DNA of 64,000 nucleotides. Origin: YA12-FULL-51-18 sp041665305. GTDB taxonomy: Bacteria > Elusimicrobiota > Elusimicrobia > Elusimicrobiales > UBA9959. Shown piece after piece: positions 43,944 to 52,487 of this stretch. The DNA lies in the NCBI GenBank assembly GCA_041665305.1, contig JBAYJD010000007.1, forward strand, positions 10,956-74,955, given 5' to 3'. The notes under the pieces were generated by a model that saw nothing but the letters and a program-made list of their open reading frames with translations, was not told where the DNA came from and did not search any database. How positions within the stretch are numbered: position 1 is the first letter of the stretch; each line of letters opens with the position of its first letter. A program made the position numbers and the translations under genes.

Positions 43944-44906
43944 ATGAATATGAGAATACTTTTTTTTGTGTTGGTTTTTACACTAGCGCGCGGTCCGGTC
44001 CTGTGTGCCGAACCGGATATGGATCCCAATTTGCGCAGAGTTGCGATCTTTGGCACGACTGATGACCGTAAAGAGTTGTGGTCCGTGCCTGACATAATAA
44101 GAAAATTGGCCGGGTCTACCGTAGCGGTGTTCACAAAAATAAAAGAATCTTATCCCAACCAACTTGCCAGCGCATCAAGCTCTGGTGCTCTGGTAGGCGA
44201 CGATCTTGTTCTGATGTCCGGGCATGCCCTTTGGCCTTATAAAGCTATGGGCGAACCACAACAGAAAACCTGTGGCGATTTGCTGTTTGTTTTCGGTTAT
44301 TACGAGTATTCCTATATGAACTTCCCGGCGGATGATATTTATAGCTGTAAAAAAGTTCTTGCACAAAGAGCTCAGGATGCGGATAATAATTTTCTTTGTT
44401 CCAGCGGCAGATGCGAATATTATGCGGTTGACGGTTACGGTCCGGATTACGCGGTTATTCAATTGGATAGACCGGTTAGGAACCGAACAGCGCTGGCAAT
44501 AGGCCGGACCGATGTCAAGGGCGGAGAAAAAATATTCACGATAGGTTATCCGGATGGCGGACCAGTTAAGATAACAGACAATTGTTCGGTAATGAGTATA
44601 GCGAACGGCTATTTTACCACCGAACTTGATGCTTTTCATGGCAATTCCGGCGGGCCTGTTTTTGACGCAGAAACCTTAAAGGTCGTCGGTATTGCTGTTC
44701 GTGGCCAGCGTGATGACTATGTAGACGGTAAGCCCCGTAAGGCTGATCGAGACGATCCGTATACCCATGTTACTCTTTCTTCAGAATTTGAAAGATGGAT
44801 CCCATCAGCTAAAAAAGAAACCGGCGGCGCTTCTGGTAACAACCTGAGCCCGGCTGTTTTTCATCCGCAGCGGCCGCCCGCGGCATACCCAGAGAATGGG
44901 ATTTAA
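43944..44906 (+). CDS. secreted S1-family (trypsin-like) serine protease
   Basis: 320 residues from ATG 43944; the promoter rules out the longer frame from 43863. Signal peptide MNMRILFFVLVFTLARGPVL, then RRVAIFGTTDDRKEL, a version of the GTDDR motif shared with the three proteases at 60871-63698. Catalytic triad: His in LMSGHALW, Asp in GPDYAVIQLD, Ser in GNSGGPVFD. Unlike its paralogues it lacks the Cys next to the catalytic His, and it has an insert with CSSGRCEYY before the Asp. Its codons are visibly more A/T-rich than the neighbours, and it lies between two REP-like repeats next to a transposase. Transfer or relocation is likely. Confidence 0.9.
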   Translation: MNMRILFFVLVFTLARGPVLCAEPDMDPNLRRVAIFGTTDDRKELWSVPDIIRKLAGSTVAVFTKIKESYPNQLASASSSGALVGDDLVLMSGHALWPYKAMGEPQQKTCGDLLFVFGYYEYSYMNFPADDIYSCKKVLAQRAQDADNNFLCSSGRCEYYAVDGYGPDYAVIQLDRPVRNRTALAIGRTDVKGGEKIFTIGYPDGGPVKITDNCSVMSIANGYFTTELDAFHGNSGGPVFDAETLKVVGIAVRGQRDDYVDGKPRKADRDDPYTHVTLSSEFERWIPSAKKETGGASGNNLSPAVFHPQRPPAAYPENGI

Positions 44907-45009
44907 TTCTAAAACATTTTCACATTATTGCCGTCCGCTTGTAAGAACTGCAAAAACCATAATTATCTGTTACTACTAGCGGTTCTAAATTAATAAAATG
45001 CCGCTTACA

Positions 45010-45073
45010 AATAAAAGGTCGCATGAGCCTTTTGAGGTCAAAAGGCAGCAGGAGCCTTTTGAGATTTAGCCTT
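45010..45073. repeat. REP-like repeat B, at the transposase 3' end
   Basis: 64 bases, 63 of 64 matching repeat A. The last eleven codons and stop of the RAYT gene (stop at 45038) are inside this repeat. An inverted, related copy is at 45700-45751. Confidence 0.9.
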
Positions 45074-45691
45074 TTGCATGGCGCGGAAAGACGCGTCGCC
45101 AATTATGCCGTTCCGAAATGTATTCAAATATTTCCATTCATGCACGGGGATCGGCCCTCCAAGGAACTCGATATACATCCTGCGCGCGGCAATCTGTTCC
45201 TTGGAATGCCAAGTTAACGGCTCGCTGGCATCAACTATTTTGTCATGGCATCCTGCGGCATAGGTAAGGTGGCTGGACCAAATATAGTCCCCGGCGGTTG
45301 CGACCATTCCGGCTTTTACAGGATTAATATGTATGTAGCGAACCACGGACCAGAAATATCGTTCTTTCTGTACAAGCTTGCTTTTAAATCTCCCGCCGAA
45401 AAGATGTTCGATACGGCCATGTTTTTTGTTAAAAAAACAACTGTATTCAAGGTTCAGTCTATACATTGCGGCGCTTATGTTGGCCTTCGGAGTTTCCAAT
45501 AAAAGATGGACATGATTGGTCATCAATACATAAGCGTAGAGTTTTAGCTGGAAAGCTGCGGCATGTTTGGAAAGAAGCGCCAAGTATTTTAATCGGTCCG
45601 TATCATCCACAAAAATATCAGACTTGTTGTTCCCTCGGCTGATCGCGTGGTAAATGGCTCCCTCATAAGCTATCCGTAATGGCGTAGGCAT
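45038..45691 (-). CDS. REP-associated tyrosine transposase (Y1/HUH, IS200-like)
   Basis: 217 residues. Single-stranded DNA transposase-type fold: N-terminal MPTPLRIAYEGAIYHAISRG with the NNKSDIF segment, HUH motif in MTNHVHLLLET, the YLEYSCFFNKKHG region, GRFKSKLVQKERYFWSVVRY with the candidate catalytic Tyr, and HINPVKAGMV. RAYTs act on REP palindromes rather than moving as classical IS elements. The gene lies between repeat B and an inverted REP-like unit. Its C-terminal residues SQKAPAAF are encoded by the repeat itself. Coding region is intact. Confidence 0.92.
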   Translation of the reverse strand: MPTPLRIAYEGAIYHAISRGNNKSDIFVDDTDRLKYLALLSKHAAAFQLKLYAYVLMTNHVHLLLETPKANISAAMYRLNLEYSCFFNKKHGRIEHLFGGRFKSKLVQKERYFWSVVRYIHINPVKAGMVATAGDYIWSSHLTYAAGCHDKIVDASEPLTWHSKEQIAARRMYIEFLGGPIPVHEWKYLNTFRNGIIGDASFRAMQKAKSQKAPAAF

Positions 45692-45699
45692 ATCCCCTC

Positions 45700-45751
45700 C
45701 TCAAAAGGCAGCATCTGCTTTTCGCATGTAAAAGGCTCATGCTGCCTTTTT
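45700..45751. repeat. inverted REP-like unit upstream of the transposase
   Basis: CTCAAAAGGCAGCATCTGC ... GGCTCATGCTGCCTTTT. Its reverse complement aligns with repeats A and B (AAAAGGCAGCATGAGCCTTTT), so the RAYT gene is bracketed by inverted REP-like units. Confidence 0.8.
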
Positions 45752-45945
45752 AGAGTATAGATCATGAGGGCGACAGCGTGCTGTCGGGGAAAGTTTATAA
45801 ATATTGGCTGTTACTCGGGGCCTTAAATTAATAAAATAATGGTTGCGGGGGATCGGGGTTTATGGCGGTTTGTCCGCCGGCATTCCGGAACTGTAAGGTT
45901 GTGCCGGAAACAGGGGGATGTGGCGACGACAGATAAGGTGAAATT

Positions 45946-47118
45946 ATGGATAATGAAAATTCACTCGCGGAGCTTTCAAGAGGTATAGTGGACATCGTGA
46001 GCCGGGAGGATCTGCTTAAAAAACTTTCCTCGGGAAAAAAACTGCGCGTAAAACTGGGCGTCGATCCCACCAGCCGCGATCTTCATCTCGGACACAGCGT
46101 GGTGCTTGGCAAACTTCGTCAGTTCCAGGACCTGGGGCACACGGCCGTTCTGATCATAGGGGACTTTACCGCCCAGGTGGGCGACCCCTCCGGCAGGGAT
46201 TCGACCCGTCCCGTTCTTGACCATGCGACCGTGGCCGGGAACGCGGAGACCTATACCCAGCAGGCTTTCAAGGTCCTGGACAGGGAGAAGACCGAGATCC
46301 GTTTCAACAGCGAGTGGCTTAAACCTTTCACCGGAGACCAGTCGAAGGGTGTTTCCGATTTTATAACCGTGGCCAAGAGCATTACAATTTCCCGCCTGCT
46401 TGAACGCGAGGATTTTAAGACCCGCATGGCCGCGGGAACCCCTGTCAGCCTGCTCGAAATACTTTATCCGGTTTTCCAGGGCTATGACTCGGTGGCGATA
46501 AAAGCCGATATCGAACTGGGCGGCGCGGACCAGATCTTCAATCTTCTGGTCGGCCGGGACCTGCAGAAAATATACGATCAGGAACCGCAGGTCGTGATGA
46601 CCATGCCGCTCCTGGTCGGCACGGACGGCGTAAGGAAGATGTCCAAGTCCTACGGCAATTATGTCGCCCTGAGCGATACCTCGCAGGAGATGTTCGGCAA
46701 GATGATGTCGGTCTCGGACGACCTGATGTATAAATATTACGAGCTGCTGACTTCCGAGTCTCTGGAGGAAGTGAAGAAGGCCCATCCGATGGAGGCCAAA
46801 AAGCGCCTGGCCATGCTGATGGTGGAAAAGTACCACGGGACTGACGACGCCCGGCTTGCGCGCCGGCACTTTGAGCAGGTCTTCTCCAGAAAAGAACTGC
46901 CCGCGGACATGGAGATCTTCCGGGTGGAGCACCCCGGCAAACTTTCCTATATCCTGGTCGCTTCGGGACTTTGTAAGGGCATGAACGAAGCCAGGCGCCA
47001 GATCTCGCAGGGAGCGGTGCGCCTGGACGGTGAAAAAGTCTCCGACGATGTTTTCTTCGAGCCGAAAGACTGCGTATTGCAGGTCGGCCGCAGGCAGTTC
47101 AAAAAATTAACGGCGTAA
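45946..47118 (+). CDS. tyrS: tyrosyl-tRNA synthetase
   Basis: Charges tRNA-Tyr. 390 residues, class I. Motifs: PTSRDLHLGHSVVLGKLRQF (HIGH region as HLGH), ADIELGGADQIFNLLVGRDL (tyrosine binding), VRKMSKSYGNYVAL (KMSKS), and a C-terminal S4 RNA-binding domain (~330-385, CKGMNEARRQISQGAVRLDG). This is the TyrZ-like subgroup with the long C-terminus. RBS AAGGTGA precedes the ATG. No T-box leader is recognisable upstream. First of the plus-strand group tyrS-fecR-like-thpR-mltG. Confidence 0.95.
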   Translation: MDNENSLAELSRGIVDIVSREDLLKKLSSGKKLRVKLGVDPTSRDLHLGHSVVLGKLRQFQDLGHTAVLIIGDFTAQVGDPSGRDSTRPVLDHATVAGNAETYTQQAFKVLDREKTEIRFNSEWLKPFTGDQSKGVSDFITVAKSITISRLLEREDFKTRMAAGTPVSLLEILYPVFQGYDSVAIKADIELGGADQIFNLLVGRDLQKIYDQEPQVVMTMPLLVGTDGVRKMSKSYGNYVALSDTSQEMFGKMMSVSDDLMYKYYELLTSESLEEVKKAHPMEAKKRLAMLMVEKYHGTDDARLARRHFEQVFSRKELPADMEIFRVEHPGKLSYILVASGLCKGMNEARRQISQGAVRLDGEKVSDDVFFEPKDCVLQVGRRQFKKLTA

Positions 47119-47134
47119 GTTATAACGGTTTATA

Positions 47135-48058
47135 ATGAAGAAATTCCTCCCGCTGCTTTGGTCCCTGTGTTTTGCGGCCTTTCCCCCCGGGCTTCCGGCC
47201 CAAGAGGCTCCACAGACGGAAGATTATAACACGCTGCTACAGCAGGCAATTAAATCCGGCAGGCTCAGCCAGAGCGCGTCCGGCGACTGGGACGCCCGGG
47301 TGAAGAAGATCTCCGGCGTAGTGCGGGTCAGGGCTTCGGACGGCGACGACTGGTCCGTTCTCGCGGATGAGATGCCGCTCGAACTCGCGGATTCCATAAA
47401 GACCTCGGACGGGGTGGCGGAAGTGTATCTGGACGACGGCGGAGTCATTACGGTCGGCAGGAATACGGAATTGGAAATCTCTTCGCTTGGCAAGGACGAG
47501 TCCTTGTTTACGCTGAAATCCGGCAATATAGCGGCGAAGATCAGGCATTTCCTGGACGAAAAACTGAAAATGCAGGTGCGTACTCCCTCGGCCGTCTGCG
47601 CGGTGCGGGGTACGGAATTCGCCGTGGAATACTCCCAACTGGGGAAGGATACCGCGGTGGCGGTTTTTGACGAAGGCCGCGTGGCGGTGAGCCCTCAGGC
47701 TGAGAACGGCCAGCCGCAAGGCGAATATCTGCTGGAAAAGAACACCGAGCTAGTGCTGGCCCAGTCCCAGAAGCGTTTCAGGGCCGTACCGCTGTCCCGC
47801 ATGAGCCGCTACCGGACGGTGATAATAGCCATGCGCGCCCGCCTGGGCGTTCTTAAAAAAACCTGGAAGCCGGCCGGCGCCGCCAGGAAAACGGCCCTCC
47901 GTGACGCTGTTTTCAGGCGCAAGGGCGGGAGCCGGATCGAGCCGGACAAGCCCGCCCGCGCAGTCAAAAAAGGCAAACCGGGCCGGCGGGTTAAAAAACC
48001 GTTTAAAAACAGGGTCAAACGCAAAGCGCAAATGCCGGCCCTGCTCCATGACAAGTAG
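47135..48058 (+). CDS. exported FecR-domain protein with strongly basic tail
   Basis: 307 residues with a signal peptide (MKKFLPLLWSLCFAAFPPGL, cleavage near AQE). The FecR-type beta domain (~55-215) has KKISGVVRVRASDGDDWSVL, LELADSIKTSDGVAEVYLDD, RTPSAVCAVRGTEFAVEYSQ and VAVFDEGRVAVSPQ. The last ~85 residues are unusually rich in Arg/Lys. No sigma factor or TonB receptor is nearby, so a signalling FecR role is unlikely; periplasmic scaffolding or binding of an anionic polymer is possible. 16 bases after tyrS. Confidence 0.85.
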   Translation: MKKFLPLLWSLCFAAFPPGLPAQEAPQTEDYNTLLQQAIKSGRLSQSASGDWDARVKKISGVVRVRASDGDDWSVLADEMPLELADSIKTSDGVAEVYLDDGGVITVGRNTELEISSLGKDESLFTLKSGNIAAKIRHFLDEKLKMQVRTPSAVCAVRGTEFAVEYSQLGKDTAVAVFDEGRVAVSPQAENGQPQGEYLLEKNTELVLAQSQKRFRAVPLSRMSRYRTVIIAMRARLGVLKKTWKPAGAARKTALRDAVFRRKGGSRIEPDKPARAVKKGKPGRRVKKPFKNRVKRKAQMPALLHDK

Positions 48059-48064
48059 CATCTT

Positions 48065-48667
48065 ATGCGCCTTTTTATCGCTTCGGGTTTTTCAGGTCCG
48101 GTCCGTGAACGGATACGAAACTTGCAGGACTCGGCCGGGCCCGGGTTAGGCAGTTCCGTAAAATGGGTGAAGCCGGAGAATCTGCACATAACTTATGTTT
48201 TTCTCGGCGATACTACGCGTCATGAAGAATTACCGGCGATAAGGAAAAGCCTGGATGAAGCCGCGGGGGCATCCGGGAAGGTTCCCGTGACCTTGGGCGG
48301 ACTCGGAGCTTTTCCCTCGCTTGAGTATCCGCGCGTGTTGTGGCTGGGATTTAAAGACGGAAGGGACGCGCTTAAGGCCATAGCCGGGCGGATCCACGAA
48401 GGTTTGACGAGGGAGGGTTTTGTTTTTGAACATGGGTTCTCCCCCCATGTCACTATCGCCCGGGTGAACCACCCCGGTCGCGCGCCGGATCGGCATGAAA
48501 AACGCGGGGAGAAATTCCGTCCGGATCGCGGCGCGATGGCGGCGTTGGCGGAGAGGGCGGATGAGCCCGGGCCGGGCGACACGGTGGGTTCCCTGGACCT
48601 TATGGAGAGCAGGCTCTCAAGCCGGGGGCCTGAGTACAGGGTGGTGTATTCGAAAGAACTTTTATGA
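48065..48667 (+). CDS. thpR: RNA 2',3'-cyclic phosphodiesterase
   Basis: 2H phosphoesterase opening 2',3'-cyclic phosphate RNA ends. 200 residues. The two HxT catalytic motifs are NLHITYVFLG (~42) and FSPHVTIAR (~127); N-terminal MRLFIASGFSGPVRERIRNL is typical. The stretch ~140-175 is Arg/Asp/Ala-rich. It begins 6 bases after the FecR-like gene and overlaps mltG by 4 bases. Confidence 0.93.
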   Translation: MRLFIASGFSGPVRERIRNLQDSAGPGLGSSVKWVKPENLHITYVFLGDTTRHEELPAIRKSLDEAAGASGKVPVTLGGLGAFPSLEYPRVLWLGFKDGRDALKAIAGRIHEGLTREGFVFEHGFSPHVTIARVNHPGRAPDRHEKRGEKFRPDRGAMAALAERADEPGPGDTVGSLDLMESRLSSRGPEYRVVYSKELL

Positions 48668-49632
48668 AAACGCTTAAAAATATTCTGGTCACGCTGGTGC
48701 TGCTTGCGATCTTGGGTTCGATCTACCTTTTCTGGCCGGGGGAGAAAATCACGGTGGTCATTCCTGAAGGAGCCGCCGCCAGGCAGGTCGCAGGCCTCCT
48801 TAAAAGCAATGATGTCATTTATAGCGCCACCTGGTTCAGGGTGCTGGTAAAGATCACCGGTACCGGCAGGAAGATCATGCCCGGCGAATACTCTTTTCGC
48901 AAGTATATGTCTTCGGAAGAGGCTTTGTGGCGCCTGCTGCACAGCACATATGTCAACAATGTCAGGGTGGTCATTCCTGAAGGCTGGCGTATAGAGCAGA
49001 TAGCGGAGCGCCTGGCTGCCAACGGCGTGACCAACGGGAGAGAATTTGAGGATCTGGCCAGAAAAAACCGGCTTGAGGGATATCTTTTCCCCTCCACTTA
49101 TCAGTTCAAAAAAAATATACCCGCCAAGGACGCTATAAATTTGCTAAAATTAGAGTTTGACAGGCAGATAAGGCCGTTGTTCTCTAAAGGTTTCCCGGAA
49201 GGTCTGGACGAGCAGAAGATTCTCGTGTTTGCTTCCATAGTCGAACGCGAGGCGGCGATTGCCAGCGAACGCCCGCTTATAGCGGCGGTTTATTTGAACA
49301 GGTACTATAAGGGCATGGCGCTTGAAGCCGATCCGACCGTGCAGTACGCTCTCGGCTACTGGGAAAAGGGCAGGACCTATTGGAAAAAAGGCCTGACCTA
49401 CAAGGACTTGAAATTTAAATCCGCCTACAACACCTATGCGGTCGGCGGCCTTCCGCCGGGGCCTATCTGCAATCCGGGCGTCGATTCCGTCAACGCGGTC
49501 ATGAATCCGGCCAGAATCGACGCGCTGTACTTCGTGGCCGATAGAAAGGGCAAGCATATTTTCAACGCAAAGTTCAGCGAGCATCTGAAAGCCAAAAAGC
49601 GCATCGAACAGGAAGCAAGAGCGCAGGAGTAG
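48664..49632 (+). CDS. mltG: endolytic murein transglycosylase MltG (YceG)
   Basis: Membrane-anchored lytic transglycosylase that terminates nascent peptidoglycan strands. 322 residues with one N-terminal membrane segment (~7-25). It has the LysM-like subdomain (VVIPEGAAARQVAGLLKSN), a second VVIPEGWRIEQIAERLAANG, and the catalytic part with LEGYLFPSTYQF, ASIVEREAAIASERPLIAAV (Glu of ERE), YNTYAVGGLPPGPICNPG. Overlaps thpR; last gene of the group. Confidence 0.95.
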   Translation: MKTLKNILVTLVLLAILGSIYLFWPGEKITVVIPEGAAARQVAGLLKSNDVIYSATWFRVLVKITGTGRKIMPGEYSFRKYMSSEEALWRLLHSTYVNNVRVVIPEGWRIEQIAERLAANGVTNGREFEDLARKNRLEGYLFPSTYQFKKNIPAKDAINLLKLEFDRQIRPLFSKGFPEGLDEQKILVFASIVEREAAIASERPLIAAVYLNRYYKGMALEADPTVQYALGYWEKGRTYWKKGLTYKDLKFKSAYNTYAVGGLPPGPICNPGVDSVNAVMNPARIDALYFVADRKGKHIFNAKFSEHLKAKKRIEQEARAQE

Positions 49633-49728
49633 TATTAGAGTCAAGAGTTTGGAAGGTCAGGGAGTTCCGCGGCCCCAGAGAGTCGTAATTCCGCCGGCTC
49701 GCGGCTCCGCAGCCGTCCAACCCACATC

Positions 49729-49801
49729 GGGCGTGTAGCTCAGTTGGGAGAGCGCCTCGTTCGCAACGAGGAGGTCGCAGGTTCGATCCCTGTCACGTCC
49801 A
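49729..49801 (+). tRNA. tRNA-Ala (anticodon CGC)
   Basis: 73-base cloverleaf: acceptor GGGCGTG/CACGTCC including the G3-U70 wobble pair that specifies alanine. D-arm GCTCAGTTGGGAGAGC; anticodon stem CCTCG/CGAGG with loop TTCGCAA; T-arm GCAGGTTCGATCCCTGT. The 3' CCA is not encoded (ACA follows). No integrase or duplicated tRNA end is seen nearby. Confidence 0.96.
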
Positions 49802-49846
49802 CAAGATTTGATACGCCTTACGGTTCGCGTTTTTTGGGAGGCATGC

Positions 49847-50377
49847 ATGGCCGCAGAATATTTCCCCTTGAAAGAAAATACCAGGTTCGAATATAAATAT
49901 AAAAGCACGGAATTTGAAGGGGTCGCCAGGGTATTCATCGATATCGTCAAGATCGCTAAAAAGCCGGGCAGGACCGTGGCCCAGGCCAAGATGATCTTTG
50001 AGCTGCGCGATACGCACACGGACGAGTATACCATCACACGCGACAGCAAGTGGCTGACCACCGCCGACGGCGTCATGGTCGGCGGCCGCAGGGAGTTCCC
50101 CTCCTGCCCCAAGGAAGGCGTGAATTGGAACGAATCGCCGGATGTTAACGAGATAGTTTCCATGTCCGACAAGGTTTCCATCAAGGCCGGAAAATTTCAG
50201 AATTGCATGAAAATAGTGACCAGGCTTGCGGGCGGAGACGCCGGCAAATCCGTCCGGTACTACGCTCCCGGCGTAGGCTATATACTTGAAGAGTACATCG
50301 GCGACGACAAGACCTGCGTGCTTGAACTTGTCTCCGTGAGCCGGATCCCCGCGGCTCCGGCCAAAAAAAAACGATAA
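49847..50377 (+). CDS. conserved small protein, unknown function
   Basis: 176 residues from ATG 49847, chosen for RBS GGGAGG; the open frame begins just after the tRNA. No signal peptide or membrane segment. Mostly beta structure (MAAEYFPLKENTRFEYKYKS, ARVFIDIVKIAKKPGRTVAQ, VRYYAPGVGYILEEYIG). The pattern of an N-terminal YFPL...RFEYKY strand and a late YYAPGVGYI strand is reminiscent of bacterial lipocalin-like or DUF3108-type proteins. Ends KKKR. Stands between the tRNA and asnS, 21 bases before the latter. Confidence 0.72.
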   Translation: MAAEYFPLKENTRFEYKYKSTEFEGVARVFIDIVKIAKKPGRTVAQAKMIFELRDTHTDEYTITRDSKWLTTADGVMVGGRREFPSCPKEGVNWNESPDVNEIVSMSDKVSIKAGKFQNCMKIVTRLAGGDAGKSVRYYAPGVGYILEEYIGDDKTCVLELVSVSRIPAAPAKKKR

Positions 50378-50398
50378 TCCCGCGCATTGGAGTCCCAA

Positions 50399-51802
50399 AT
50401 GGCGACCATGACAGTGAAAGAACTGCTTAAGAGTTCCTCCGTCCGTTCGAACATCGTGGTCAAGGGCTGGATAAAGACCCGGCGGGATTCCAAGGCCTTT
50501 TCTTTCGCGGAATTGAACGACGGCTCCTCCCGCGAGAACCTTCAGATAATTTTCGAACCCGGGAACGGGGATTTTGCCGCCGTATTGCCCAGGCTGGTCA
50601 CCGGCGCTTCCGTCGCCGTTACCGGGGATCTGCGGGAAGCCCCGGCCGGCGCGAAACAAAAAACGGAACTCCATGCCAAAAAAGTGGAAATTTACGGGGA
50701 TTGCGACCCTGAAAAATTCCCCATCCAGAAGAAACAGACTTCCGACGACTTCCTTCGCACGGTGGCCCACCTGCGTCCCCGCACCAATAAATACGCCGCC
50801 ATGCTTCGCATCCGTTCCGAGCTTTCCTTCGCAGTGCACAAATATTTCCGGGATAACGGTTTTTTTTATGTTCATACGCCCATCCTCACCGCCTCCGATT
50901 GCGAGGGCGCGGGACAGATGTTCACGGCTACCAGCCTGGACCTCGGCAATGCCGCCGCTTTACCCAAAACCGGCGCGGGCGAGATAGATTTTTCAAAAGA
51001 CCTCTTCGGCAAGAAGACCTATCTGACGGTTTCCGGCCAGCTTGAGGGTGAAACGCTGGCCCTGGCCCTTGGAAAGATCTATACCTTCGGGCCGACCTTC
51101 AGGGCTGAGAACTCCAACACCTACCGCCACTGCGCCGAGTTCTGGATGATAGAGCCGGAAATGGCGTTTTATGAGCTTGACGACGATATGGACCTTGCCG
51201 AGGATTTCGTCAAGAGCATAACCCGGCATGTGCTGGAGCACTGCCGGGGAGACCTGGACCTGTTCGCCAGGTTCGTGGATACCGGCCTTATGGACACTTT
51301 AAAAAACGTCACCGAGAACAAGTACGAACGCATCTCATATACCGACGCGGTAAAACTTCTGGAGCCGGTCAACGACCGTTTTGAAACCAGGATCAAGTGG
51401 GGCGTGGACCTGGCTTCGGAACACGAAAGGTTCCTGGTGGAGAATTATTTTAAAAAACCGGCCATACTATACAACAAGCCCAAGAACGCGGCGGCGTTCT
51501 ATATGAAGCTCAACGACGATGGGGCGACCGTGCGCGGCATGGACCTCCTGGTCCCGCGCATCGGAGAACTGATCGGCGGCAGTGAACGCGAAAATCGTCT
51601 TGCCGTGCTTGAAAGCAAAATGGCCGACTGCAAGATCAGCCCGGAAACCTACTGGTGGTACCTTGACCTTAGGCGCTACGGCTCGGTGCCCCACTCCGGC
51701 TTCGGGCTTGGTTTTGAACGGATGATGATGCTGGCCACCGGTATTTCCAATATCCGCGATGTTACCGCCTATCCGAGGGTTCCGGGCTACGCGGAGTTCT
51801 AA
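50399..51802 (+). CDS. asnS: asparaginyl-tRNA synthetase
   Basis: Charges tRNA-Asn. 467 residues from ATG 50399 with GGAG 6 bases upstream (a TTG at 50387 is in frame but includes the RBS). N-terminal OB fold (~15-110, VVKGWIKTRRDSKAFSFAEL), then class IIb core: YVHTPILTASDCEGAGQMF, VSGQLEGETLALALGKIYTF, AEFWMIEPEMAFYELD, and motif 3 HSGFGLGFERMMMLATGISN. Its presence suggests Asn-tRNA is made directly rather than by transamidation. A strong terminator follows. Confidence 0.96.
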   Translation: MATMTVKELLKSSSVRSNIVVKGWIKTRRDSKAFSFAELNDGSSRENLQIIFEPGNGDFAAVLPRLVTGASVAVTGDLREAPAGAKQKTELHAKKVEIYGDCDPEKFPIQKKQTSDDFLRTVAHLRPRTNKYAAMLRIRSELSFAVHKYFRDNGFFYVHTPILTASDCEGAGQMFTATSLDLGNAAALPKTGAGEIDFSKDLFGKKTYLTVSGQLEGETLALALGKIYTFGPTFRAENSNTYRHCAEFWMIEPEMAFYELDDDMDLAEDFVKSITRHVLEHCRGDLDLFARFVDTGLMDTLKNVTENKYERISYTDAVKLLEPVNDRFETRIKWGVDLASEHERFLVENYFKKPAILYNKPKNAAAFYMKLNDDGATVRGMDLLVPRIGELIGGSERENRLAVLESKMADCKISPETYWWYLDLRRYGSVPHSGFGLGFERMMMLATGISNIRDVTAYPRVPGYAEF

Positions 51803-51840
51803 TATAAAAAGCGCGATGGAAATCCATCGCGCTTTTTATA
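51803..51840. terminator. bidirectional intrinsic terminator after asnS
   Basis: Perfect 18-bp stem (TATAAAAAGCGCGATGGA and its complement) with a 2-base gap. A-rich on one side and TTTTTATA on the other, so it works in both directions. It begins directly after the asnS TAA. Confidence 0.92.
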
Positions 51841-51912
51841 TCCGGGTGCGCGCGTACGCTTGGTGAGAAAGTCCGCTATAGGGGCGGAAGAGGAACCTGC
51901 CGTCGGGCCCGG

Positions 51913-52452
51913 TCAGCGGGCGTTGGTCTCCAGATAATATTTGGCCTGCATGATATTCATCAGGTTGTCGCCGTAATCCAGCAGGACGATCTTCGTCCGG
52001 GGCCTGGAGGCGATCCTGACCTTCGCAAAGCCGTCCTTCCTCTCGGAAAAGTCAATGGAAAAAATATTGCCGTAACCTTTCCAGTTCCACGGGGTCCGGG
52101 CGGTTATCAGGCCTTTGCCGGGGTTCTCCGCGGTAATGGCGTACCCGGCTATATCGGCGACATAATGCCGGCACAGAGCGAAGAGCTTTTCATGGGGCAT
52201 GGAAGTGGAGAGTTCCGCCTCCCGCGCCGGGGAATAGGGGTCGGCCACGGGCGTTCCTCCCGCGTATTTTTTTATCATGAGAATATGCAGGGTCCCCGCC
52301 CCCAGCGACATGAAGAGTCCGAAGGCCGCGCACAGGTATAACGCGTCCGCCGGGGAGGGCGCCGCCGTCCATCCCAAACGGTAGACCATCAACTCCAGGA
52401 CGCCGAAGAGAATAAAGTTTATAAAGAAAACCTTGAAATAGAATCTGATCAT
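51913..52452 (-). CDS. inner-membrane protein, unknown function
   Basis: 179 residues. Two N-terminal membrane segments (~7-25 and ~38-60: FKVFFINFILFGVLELMVYR, YLCAAFGLFMSLGAGTLHIL), then a soluble domain (~70-179) with mixed alpha/beta pattern ending NLMNIMQAKYYLETNAR. No recognisable motif. It lies 35 bases after the stop of the exported gene at 52488 in the same orientation and may be co-transcribed with it. Confidence 0.72.
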   Translation of the reverse strand: MIRFYFKVFFINFILFGVLELMVYRLGWTAAPSPADALYLCAAFGLFMSLGAGTLHILMIKKYAGGTPVADPYSPAREAELSTSMPHEKLFALCRHYVADIAGYAITAENPGKGLITARTPWNWKGYGNIFSIDFSERKDGFAKVRIASRPRTKIVLLDYGDNLMNIMQAKYYLETNAR

Positions 52453-52487
52453 AACAGTAAATCCTCCCCGTTATTCTACTTTCGTGG

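Noticed and set aside
43801..45751. CRISPR array
   Set aside because: Only two direct 64-base copies and one inverted relative, 1.2 kb apart with genes between; no regular spacers and no cas genes.
45772..45945. T-box leader upstream of tyrS
   Set aside because: Small hairpins exist, but no T-box consensus (TGGNACCGCG-like) or specifier loop pattern is seen.
49633..49846. Attachment site of an integrated element at tRNA-Ala
   Set aside because: No integrase nearby and no repeated tRNA 3' end found in the flanks; surrounding genes are ordinary.
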